Source: Pararoseomonas baculiformis (GTDB taxonomy: Bacteria > Pseudomonadota > Alphaproteobacteria > Acetobacterales > Acetobacteraceae). From it: a stretch of 64,000 bases of DNA. Position numbers and translations under genes: made by a program. Where the stretch lies: NCBI RefSeq assembly GCF_017813395.1, contig NZ_JAGIZB010000004.1, positions 186,001 to 250,000 of the forward strand, in the 5' to 3' direction. Under the pieces are notes generated by a model. The model had not been told where the DNA came from, did not search any database, and saw only the letters and a list, made by a program, of their open reading frames with translations. How positions within the stretch are numbered: the stretch's first letter is position 1; the number at the start of each line of letters is the position of its first letter. Of this stretch, positions 1 through 6,595 are shown piece after piece.

Positions 1-371
1 TCTCCTTCCAGAACCTCGGCACGGTGGCGGGACACATCAATGGCGGGCGGCTGCGCGCGCTGATGGTGACGAGCGAGAATCCGCATCCGGTGCTGCCCGG
101 CGTGCCCACCTCGAAGCAGGCCGGGCTGGAGGATTTCGTCGTCACCTCCTGGCAGGCCTTCATGGCGCCCGCCGGCATGGCCACGCCGCTGCGGGACCGC
201 GTGGCCGGCGCGCTGCGCGATTCGCTGCTGCATGGCGATGTGAAGCCGAGGCTGGAACAAATCGGATTCGATGTCGTGCCCACCACGCCCGAGGATTACC
301 GGCGCTTCCAGGAAGCCGAGATCGCCCGCTGGCGCGAGGTGGTGCGCAGCGCGAACATCACCGCCGGATGA
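1..371 (+). CDS. Bug/TctC family solute-binding protein, C-terminal part (5' end outside window)
   Basis: The frame is open from the first complete codon at position 3 to the TGA at 369-371, so only the C-terminal part of about 122 residues is present. The motif TSWQAFMAPAGM and the closing stretch in which an F-x2-AEIARWREVV segment precedes the end are typical of the Bug (TctC) family of periplasmic binding proteins, which bind carboxylates or other small metabolites for tripartite tricarboxylate transporters or act as stand-alone binders. The ligand cannot be told from this fragment. It is separated by 100 bp from ompW, which has its own regulatory region, so the two are probably not co-regulated. 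Confidence 0.85.
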   Translation, partial: SFQNLGTVAGHINGGRLRALMVTSENPHPVLPGVPTSKQAGLEDFVVTSWQAFMAPAGMATPLRDRVAGALRDSLLHGDVKPRLEQIGFDVVPTTPEDYRRFQEAEIARWREVVRSANITAG

Positions 372-384
372 CGCGCCAGCCCGC

Positions 385-398
385 TTGACGCAGATCAA
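385..398 (+). promoter_or_regulatory. FNR/FnrL-type binding site upstream of ompW
   Basis: TTGACGCAGATCAA matches the FNR-family consensus TTGAT-N4-ATCAA at nine of ten fixed positions. It lies 73 bp before the ompW start, a position suited to activation or repression by an oxygen-sensing Crp/Fnr regulator. A very similar site occurs before hemN in the same window. Binding is inferred from the match only. Confidence 0.6.
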
Positions 399-428
399 AG
401 TCGGGCCAATCCCGCGGGCGTAACCCGC

Positions 429-459
429 TTTCCATGACGGCCCCGCGCCGTCATGGAAA
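429..459 (+). repeat. Perfect 12-bp inverted repeat in the ompW leader
   Basis: TTTCCATGACGG (429-440) and CCGTCATGGAAA (448-459) are exact reverse complements separated by 7 nt. The second arm ends 12 nt before the ompW ATG and abuts the ribosome binding sequence GCGAGGA at 460-466. It could be an operator for a dimeric regulator or an mRNA hairpin that shields or presents the ribosome binding site. It is not followed by a T-run, so a terminator is unlikely. Confidence 0.6.
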
Positions 460-471
460 AGCGAGGACCCA

Positions 472-1146
472 ATGTCGATTCGATACGGTGCACTGGCCAC
501 GGCCTTCCTGGCCTGCACCGCGCTGGCGCCCCTCTCGGCGCCCGCCCATGCCCAGGATCCCTTCGGCCAGGCCGTGCGCGGCAAGCAGGCCGGCGATGTC
601 GTGCTCGGCGCCGGCCTCATCGGCGTGATGCCGCGGAGCGGCGGCCGCGTCAGCGCCATCGGCGGCAGGCCGGAAGCGAGCGACACCGTCACGGGGCAGC
701 TCGACCTCACCTATTTCGTCCTGCCGCAGGTGTCGCTGAACCTCATCGCGGCCACCACGCGCCATGACGTGCAGGTGCGCGGCTCCGCAATCGGCGATGT
801 GGATCTCGGCCGCGTCTGGGCGCTGCCTCCCACCCTCACCGCGCAGTTCCATCCCTTCCCCGCCGCGCGCATCAGCCCCTATATCGGCGCCGGGCTGAAC
901 TACACCTTCTTCTATGGCGAGGGCGGCGGCCGCACCGCGCCGGTGACGAAGGTCGATGTGAAGAACGACTTCGGCTACGCCGTGAACCTCGGCGTGGATG
1001 TGGAGCTCGCGCCGCGCTGGCTGCTGAATGTCGATGCGAAGAAGCTCTGGCTGAACCCGGGCGTCGCGGTGAACAGCGGCGCGATCCATGCGCGCGCGGA
1101 TCTCGATCCCTGGATCCTCGGCGCGAGCATCCGCTACCGCTTCTGA
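472..1146 (+). CDS. ompW: OmpW family outer membrane protein
   Basis: This 224-residue protein has a clear signal peptide (residues 1-27, cleavage after AHA), followed by a mature part rich in alternating beta-strand segments and ending in Phe (SIRYRF), as outer membrane barrels do. The block ISPYIGAGLNYTFFY and the segment with NLGVDVELAPRW and DAKKLWLN are OmpW hallmarks. OmpW proteins are small eight-stranded barrels with a hydrophobic channel, linked in enterobacteria to the oxic/anoxic switch. The FNR-type site and the hairpin upstream fit regulated expression. The ATG at 472 has GCGAGGA seven bases before it. A convergent terminator follows. Confidence 0.9.
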   Translation: MSIRYGALATAFLACTALAPLSAPAHAQDPFGQAVRGKQAGDVVLGAGLIGVMPRSGGRVSAIGGRPEASDTVTGQLDLTYFVLPQVSLNLIAATTRHDVQVRGSAIGDVDLGRVWALPPTLTAQFHPFPAARISPYIGAGLNYTFFYGEGGGRTAPVTKVDVKNDFGYAVNLGVDVELAPRWLLNVDAKKLWLNPGVAVNSGAIHARADLDPWILGASIRYRF

Positions 1147-1159
1147 CCGGCAGGGCCGA

Positions 1160-1188
1160 TGGGCGCGGCGCCGCGAGGCGCCCGCCCA
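1160..1188. terminator. Bidirectional terminator between ompW and phnW-like gene
   Basis: Arms TGGGCG-C-GGCGCC (1160-1172) and GGCGCCCGCCCA (1177-1188) form a 12-bp GC stem with one bulged C and a GCGA loop. It sits in the 46-bp gap between the convergent stop codons of ompW (+) and the aminotransferase gene (-). Confidence 0.7.
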
Positions 1189-1192
1189 CCCG

Positions 1193-2305
1193 TCACGCCG
1201 CGCGGCGGTTGACGCCCAGTTCCTGCAGCGCCGCTTCCATGGCGGTGAGGGCGAAGCGCATGTCATCCGGCGTCACCGCGCCGATGCAGCCGATCCGGAT
1301 GCTCGGCGTCGGCGTCGTGTAGAAGTTGCTGATCAGCACGCCGCGCCGCTTCAGCGCCTCCACGAAGCCGGGCAGGGTAAAGCCGGGCGCGTCGGGCTGG
1401 TGCAGGGTCAGGATGATGGGTCCCTGGTGCGCGGCGTCGAGATAGGGCCGCAGCCCCAGCCGCTCCGCCCCGGCGCGCAGCACGCGCATGTTCTCGGCGT
1501 AGCGCGCCAGCCGCGCGGCCTGCCCGCCCTCCGCATCATACAGGTCCAGCGCCACGCGGAAGGCATGCAGCGCCTGCACCGGCGGCGTGAAGCGGAAGGA
1601 GCCCCAGCCGGAACGCTCGGCATGGCGCAGCACATCCCCCAGGTCGAAGCACCAGGATCCCGCCATGCCCGCACGCTCCCGCGCGCGATCCATGGGGCAA
1701 ACGGCGAATCCGATGCCCGGCAGCCCTTCGAGGCACTTGTTGGAGGTGAAGAGCACCACGTCGCATTCGGGCTGCGACTTCAGGTCGAAAGGCAGCGCGC
1801 CGAAGGCGGAAACCGCATCCACGATCAGCCGCTTCCCAGCCGCCCGCACCGCGGCGCCCACGGCGGCGGGGTCGTTGATGATGCCGCTGCCCGTCTCGGA
1901 ATAGACCATGCCGACATGGGAGATGCTGGGATCGGCGGCCAGCGCGGCCGCGATCTCCTCCGCCGTCACGCCGCGCGTATCGGGCAGCGGCAGCGGCACG
2001 GGGTCGCGCCCGGCTTCCTGCGCCAGCCGGATCATGCGGTCGGCATAGGCGCCGTTGCGCGGGACCAGGATTCGCCCGCCCGGCGGCAGGAAGCTGCGGA
2101 TGGCGGCCTCCACCATGAAATGGCCGGCGCCCTGCAGCGGCAGGGTGGCATGCACCCCGGCCACGCCGCCTGCCAGGTCCCGCACCCGCTCGCGCACCGC
2201 GACGTATTCGGGCCCGAAATCCGGGTCCCAGGGGGCGATGTCCACGGCCATGGCCGCCCGCGTCTCGGGGCGGGTCTGAACGGGACCGGGGGTAAGCAGC
2301 AGCAT
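1193..2305 (-). CDS. phnW: PLP aminotransferase, 2-aminoethylphosphonate-pyruvate transaminase type
   Basis: This 370-residue class V (fold type I) aminotransferase starts MLLLTPGPVQTRPE, the usual PhnW opening. Visible motifs are VYSETGSGIIND (about 135-145), the PLP-binding Asp163 in VDAVSAFG and the Schiff-base Lys190 in TSNKCLEGLPG; this NKC-EG-PG signature is characteristic of PhnW and separates it from serine-glyoxylate transaminases. PhnW transfers the amino group of 2-aminoethylphosphonate to pyruvate, giving phosphonoacetaldehyde. No phosphonatase (phnX), phnA/phnY or phosphonate transporter gene is adjacent, so the in vivo substrate could differ. An in-frame extension upstream of 2305 has unlike composition, hence the start chosen. 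The 242-bp region to the divergent kinase gene contains a 7-bp GC hairpin (2377-2396) but no recognised motif. Confidence 0.75.
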   Translation of the reverse strand: MLLLTPGPVQTRPETRAAMAVDIAPWDPDFGPEYVAVRERVRDLAGGVAGVHATLPLQGAGHFMVEAAIRSFLPPGGRILVPRNGAYADRMIRLAQEAGRDPVPLPLPDTRGVTAEEIAAALAADPSISHVGMVYSETGSGIINDPAAVGAAVRAAGKRLIVDAVSAFGALPFDLKSQPECDVVLFTSNKCLEGLPGIGFAVCPMDRARERAGMAGSWCFDLGDVLRHAERSGWGSFRFTPPVQALHAFRVALDLYDAEGGQAARLARYAENMRVLRAGAERLGLRPYLDAAHQGPIILTLHQPDAPGFTLPGFVEALKRRGVLISNFYTTPTPSIRIGCIGAVTPDDMRFALTAMEAALQELGVNRRAA

Positions 2306-2547
2306 TGTTGGACCTTGCGGGCGTGACCAGGCGCCACGCCAAACTGCACCTCGCGCCGCAGCCGGACAAGCCACCGCGGGGAGGATCCGCTCCCCGGAAG
2401 CAACAACCGTAGGTCTCCGCCGAACGGCGCCTCTCGCGGCAAGCTTGCGCCCGCCCAGCCGGGCCACTACACGATTTCGAGACGCGAGGTGAACGCCTCC
2501 GTGCTTGCGCATCCCGCCGCAAAGCCTCCGGGAGATTCGTCAACGGG

Positions 2548-4659
2548 ATGCCGCAAACGGCTGCACTGGAGAAGATGGGCGCCGCGCGCCCGGAAGCGCC
2601 GGGGCTGCGCGGCCTCCGCTCCCATCTCCTCGCCCTGGTCCTCGCCGTCCTGGCCCCTGCCCTCCTCATCAGCGGCGGCGCGGCCTGGCATCTTGCCGGC
2701 AGCTACCGGCATGCCTTCGAAACCCGGCTGCAGGACACCACGCGCGCCCTCGCCCTGTTCGTGGACAGCGAGATCGACACGCAGCTCACCACGGTGACGG
2801 CTCTCGCCTCCTCGCCCCTGCTGCAGCGGGGAGAGCTGGAGGTGTTCCGGGAGTGGGCGCGCGGAATCGCGGAAGGCTCGGAAGGGTGGGTCGTGGTCAA
2901 TGATGCCGCGCCGGGCCACCAGCAGCTGCTGAACACCGCCCTGCCGGCGGACGCGCCGCTTCCGCCGCCCTCCGCCCCTGGGCAGGGCGCCTGGGACATC
3001 GTCCGCGAGGTGGTGGAGACGCGCCGGCCCGCCATGTCGAATCTTTTCACCGGGCAGGCCACCGGCCGCCATGTGGTGGTCGCGGCCGCACCGGTCATGC
3101 GGGATGGGCAGGTCACGCAGGTCGTTGTCCTCGTGATGGACCCGGCCGTGCTCTCCCGGCGGCTGCGGCAGAGGCGCCCCTCCAGCGATGCCTTCGTCTC
3201 TGTCGCCGATGGAAATGGCCGCATCGTCGCCCGGTCCCAGGACCATGACCGCTTCGTCGGCATGATACCCCCGAGCCGGATGGTGGACCCGGCCGAGCGC
3301 TCCAAGCGCCTGTTCCGCGCCATGACCGTCTATGGAGAACCCGGGCTTTTCTCGGCCCAGGACCTCCAGATGGGGCCCGGCTGGAGCGTGGTCGTGTCCG
3401 TGCCCTATGCCCAGTACAGGCTCAGCTGGCTCGCCCCCCTCGGCGCGCTGCTGGTCGGCTCCGCCGTGGCGCTCGGGATCGGGCTCGGTGTGGCGGCCTG
3501 GCTCGCCCGCCGGATGCTGCACCCGGTCGAAGCACTGGTCCGGCGGGCGGACGCCGTGGTCGCGGGCAGCTCCGCCCCCTTGCCGCCGGTCCCGCCGGCC
3601 GGCGTCGCGGAGTTCGAGGCCCTGCGCCGGTCGAGCGAAAGGGCCGAGGCAACCCTGGCCGCGCGCGAGGCCGAGTTCCGCGCGATCTTCGAGACGGCCG
3701 CCGCCGGCGTGGCGGAGACGGAAGCGGCCACCGGTCGCTATCTCCGCGTCAATGACACCTTCTGCGCCATCACGGGCCGCCCGGCCGCGGAGCTGGTGGG
3801 CCGCCTCGGCCCGCGGGATCTCCTCCACCCCGCGGACCGCGCCCTTTCAGCCCCCTCCGCCGGGCAGCTTGGCGGGATGGATACCGAAAGCCGGCTCCTG
3901 CGGCCGGATGGCGAGGTGGTCTGGGTGCAGTCCAGCACCGCCGTCTCCATGCGGGGCGCCGCGGGCCAGCCGCTTCGGATGGTGACCGTGGCGCAGGACA
4001 TCACCGCCCGGAAGCGGGCGGAGGAGGCCCGCAGGCTTCTCTCCCTCGAAGTGGACCATCGCGCCAAGAACGTGCTGGCCGTGGTCCAGGCCGTGCTGCG
4101 GCTGACGCCGCGGGACGATCCGGCCACCTATGCGAGCGCGGTCGAGGCCCGGATCGCAGCCCTCGCCCGCGCCCATACGCTGCTGGCCCAGGCGAGCTGG
4201 CGCGGCGCCGAGCTGCGCGCCCTGGCGGAAGCCGAACTGGGCGCCTTCCAGGCCGGCGGCTCCTCTGCCTCGGACGGGGCGCCGCGCGCCCGGCTCTCGG
4301 GCCCGCATGTCATGCTCACCCCGGGCGCCGCCCAGGCCCTTTCCATGGTGCTGCACGAGCTTGCCACCAACGCGGTGAAATACGGCGCACTCTCCGCCCC
4401 CGGCGGGCTGGTCGATCTCTCCTGGTCTACGGATCACGCGGCCGGGCTGCTACGGCTGTGCTGGGCCGAAAGCGGCGGCCCGCCTGTTTCTGGCCCGCCC
4501 TCTCGCCAGGGCTTCGGAAGCCGCGTGATAAAGGCCAGCCTGCGCGACCAGCTCGGGGGCCAGGCCAGGCCGGTCTGGCATCCGACGGGACTGGTCTGCG
4601 AGATCGAGGCCCCGATCGATCGCGCCCTGCTGCCCGGCGGCCCGGGGATGGCAGGCTGA
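2548..4659 (+). CDS. HWE-family sensor histidine kinase with extracytoplasmic sensor and PAS domain
   Basis: The 703-residue protein has an N-terminal transmembrane helix (about residues 27-47), an extracytoplasmic dCACHE-like region, a second helix (about 290-320), a HAMP-like stretch, a PAS domain (about 370-490; EFRAIFETAAAGVAETE onwards, closing with VAQDITARKRAEEA) and an HWE kinase core. The phosphoacceptor is His504 in EVDHRAKNVLAVVQAVL; the N-box is HELATNAVKYGAL (His603-Glu604), and the late W-A-E gives the family its name. HWE kinases phosphorylate response regulators in light, general-stress or chemosensory pathways of alphaproteobacteria. No response regulator is adjacent, so its partner is unknown. 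GGAGATT lies 11 bp before the ATG. It converges on the DUF1194 gene with a 10-bp gap. Confidence 0.85.
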   Translation: MPQTAALEKMGAARPEAPGLRGLRSHLLALVLAVLAPALLISGGAAWHLAGSYRHAFETRLQDTTRALALFVDSEIDTQLTTVTALASSPLLQRGELEVFREWARGIAEGSEGWVVVNDAAPGHQQLLNTALPADAPLPPPSAPGQGAWDIVREVVETRRPAMSNLFTGQATGRHVVVAAAPVMRDGQVTQVVVLVMDPAVLSRRLRQRRPSSDAFVSVADGNGRIVARSQDHDRFVGMIPPSRMVDPAERSKRLFRAMTVYGEPGLFSAQDLQMGPGWSVVVSVPYAQYRLSWLAPLGALLVGSAVALGIGLGVAAWLARRMLHPVEALVRRADAVVAGSSAPLPPVPPAGVAEFEALRRSSERAEATLAAREAEFRAIFETAAAGVAETEAATGRYLRVNDTFCAITGRPAAELVGRLGPRDLLHPADRALSAPSAGQLGGMDTESRLLRPDGEVVWVQSSTAVSMRGAAGQPLRMVTVAQDITARKRAEEARRLLSLEVDHRAKNVLAVVQAVLRLTPRDDPATYASAVEARIAALARAHTLLAQASWRGAELRALAEAELGAFQAGGSSASDGAPRARLSGPHVMLTPGAAQALSMVLHELATNAVKYGALSAPGGLVDLSWSTDHAAGLLRLCWAESGGPPVSGPPSRQGFGSRVIKASLRDQLGGQARPVWHPTGLVCEIEAPIDRALLPGGPGMAG

Positions 4660-4669
4660 TCCAGTCCAC

Positions 4670-5290
4670 TCAGGCCGTCAGCGCCCCCCGGATCTCCCGC
4701 AGCAGCTTGCGCCGGATCGCCTCGGCGAAATCCGTGTAGTCCCGGCATTCCATGACGAAGGCGCCGGGCCCGCCGATCACCTCGGCCGCGTAATGCGCGG
4801 TCAGGTCCGGCTCCTCGTTCACCACGGCCAGGGCGTTGATCACCACCCCCGCCGCCACCGCCGCGTCGCGCACCGGCGCGGAGGCAACGCCGGCATTGCC
4901 CGCCCCATCGCCCGAGAGATCGACCACCTCCCGCGCCGCATCGGCCGGGAATCCGGCCAGCAGCTTCAGCGCCGCCGCCAGCCCCTCGCCCAATGCCGTC
5001 GCGCCCGCGGGAACCAGGCGCGGGGCGCTGTCCACGGCCTCCGCCAGGGCCACGGCCCCTTCAGCATCGGCGAGCAGGGTCCAGGGCACCACGACCTCCT
5101 GGGCACCGGGGCCGGACCAGAGCAGCACCGCCACCGCCGCCGCCCCGCGCGGCCCGGCCATGGCCGCCTCGGTCACCGCCGGATGGCGGAACGCCTCCGC
5201 CAGCCCGCCCATCATCAGCCCGAACTCGTCATGATCGACGGAGGACGAGGCATCCACCGCCAGGCACAGGGCTATGTCCACGTCCCGCAT
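4670..5290 (-). CDS. DUF1194 (von Willebrand factor A-like) protein
   Basis: The 206-residue product opens with VDIALCLAVDASSSVDHDEF, in which D-A-S-S-S is a MIDAS-like metal-binding motif of a vWA fold, continues with a RGAAAVAVLLWSG strand and with VDLSGDGAGNAG, and ends near FVMECRDYTDFAEAIRRKLLREI. This pattern is diagnostic of DUF1194, an alphaproteobacterial family of unknown function. No signal peptide is present with this start; many relatives are exported, so a missed upstream start is possible, but the upstream sequence has no plausible leader. It is divergent from exoD. Confidence 0.8.
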   Translation of the reverse strand: MRDVDIALCLAVDASSSVDHDEFGLMMGGLAEAFRHPAVTEAAMAGPRGAAAVAVLLWSGPGAQEVVVPWTLLADAEGAVALAEAVDSAPRLVPAGATALGEGLAAALKLLAGFPADAAREVVDLSGDGAGNAGVASAPVRDAAVAAGVVINALAVVNEEPDLTAHYAAEVIGGPGAFVMECRDYTDFAEAIRRKLLREIRGALTA

Positions 5291-5503
5291 GCCGCAGTCT
5301 TGGCCCTGCCCGGGGCCGGGGGGAAGCCTGGCCCTGGGCCGCGCAGCTCCGGGCCGCAGGGATGCTGTCGGCGATTTCAACGCCGGCCGCCGGTTCGGGG
5401 CTTGGGCCCGGGCGCCGGGCGCACTAGATCGTGAGCTTCCGACAGCCAGGGGCCACGCAGGGCCCCTCCGGGCCATCCCGGCCCTGGGAGCGAACCGCCA
5501 CCG

Positions 5504-6148
5504 ATGGACGGCACGATCAATCTGGCCCCGCCCACCGGCGAGGACATGGGGCATGAGGGCGCTCCCATTTCCCGAATCGTCGCGGAGGTCGCGGCGACCT
5601 TCCCCGGAGAACGCATCACGCTCGGCGAGATGTCCGAGGCCTTCGGGGACCGTGCCTTCGGGCTTCTGATCCTTCTCCTGCTGCTTCCCTCGCTCCTGCC
5701 CGGCATGGCGACGGTCTTTGGCCTGCCCATGCTGCTGCTGGGCGTGCAGATGGGCATGGGGCGGCGTGTGCCGAGGCTGCCGGCCTTCATGGCCCGCCAG
5801 TCCATCAAGCGGACAGACCTGCTGCGCCTCGCCGGGGCCTCCTCCAAATGGCTGCGGCGGATCGAGTGCTATGTCCGGCCGCGCTCGGGGCCCTTCACCT
5901 CCCCTTTCGGGGACCGGCTCTTCGGCTGGCTCACCGTCTATGTCGCGATCATGCTCATCCTCCCCGGCCCGGGCACGAATGGTCCGCCCGCCTTCGGCAA
6001 CATCGTCATGGCGCTGGGATTGGTGGAGCATGATAGCAAGACGATGGGCTGGGGCATCGTCCTGACCCTGCTGGGCTGCCTCTTCGCCACCGCCGTCCTG
6101 GCCGTGCTCTGCTGGCTGGGCATCGAGGCGCTCGGCTTCGTGTTCTAG
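5504..6148 (+). CDS. exoD: ExoD family membrane protein
   Basis: The 214-residue protein matches the ExoD family: an N-terminal cytoplasmic helix region (IVAEVAATFPGERITLGEM), then hydrophobic segments around residues 50-90 (LLILLLLLPSLLPG), 145-158 and 180-210. FGDRAFGLLILLL and the conserved tail WGIVLTLLG support the call. ExoD was first linked to exopolysaccharide synthesis and symbiosis in Sinorhizobium; its biochemical role is not settled. The leader carries a 7-bp GC hairpin at 5448-5467. It is monocistronic here, divergent from DUF1194 and followed by the riboswitch region. Confidence 0.8.
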   Translation: MDGTINLAPPTGEDMGHEGAPISRIVAEVAATFPGERITLGEMSEAFGDRAFGLLILLLLLPSLLPGMATVFGLPMLLLGVQMGMGRRVPRLPAFMARQSIKRTDLLRLAGASSKWLRRIECYVRPRSGPFTSPFGDRLFGWLTVYVAIMLILPGPGTNGPPAFGNIVMALGLVEHDSKTMGWGIVLTLLGCLFATAVLAVLCWLGIEALGFVF

Positions 6149-6229
6149 GAAGCACAGCGGGCAGAAGAGCAACACCTGCCTGCCCGCACCCCCTCCCGGC
6201 GCGCCCCGTGCCGCGATACACGCCCGCCC

Positions 6230-6437
6230 CATGCGCCGGTGGCCCGCAAGGGCTGAAACGGGAATGCGCGACGTGCCCCGGCTCCCCTGGAGCGGGGGCG
6301 CCCATCCGCAGCTGCCCTCGCAACTGTAGGCGGCCGATGCGGCCCCCAAGGCCATTGCCACCCTCCGGGCTGGTGAGAAGGCGGGGGCCGATCCCTCGTG
6401 AGAGGAGGCCGCGAGCCAGGAGACCGGCCGGCGCAGA
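6230..6437 (+). ncRNA. Cobalamin (AdoCbl) riboswitch
   Basis: The conserved blocks occur in the correct order: CGGTGGCCC...GGGCTGAAACGGGAA near the start (6230-6264), GCCCTCGCAACTGTAGGCGG (6313-6332), a GCTGGTGAGAAGGCGG block (6369-6384) and the B12 box GAGCCAGGAGACCGGCC (6413-6429). These are the signature elements of the AdoCbl riboswitch, which turns off B12 uptake or synthesis genes when cobalamin is plentiful. It lies upstream of the TonB receptor gene, whose ATG is about 160 nt downstream; the expression platform presumably occupies 6438-6595. Together these explain the 447-bp stretch between exoD and btuB. Confidence 0.93.
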
Positions 6438-6595
6438 GCTGTCTCGCGCGTGCCGGGCGAGGTGCACCGGCGCAACGGACCTTTGGACAGGGGGCACAAC
6501 CGCCCCTTCCGCTGGCGAGAACCGCGTCCACCGCCGCGTGCCCTCCTCCTGGGGGGCGCGCGGCTGATCGTGACCGCTCGGCTGGGGATAACCCG

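Noticed and set aside
1088-2326. Plus-strand open frame of 412 codons opposite the phnW-like gene
   Set aside because: Antisense shadow with His/Arg/Gly-rich composition, while the minus strand carries all PLP enzyme motifs.
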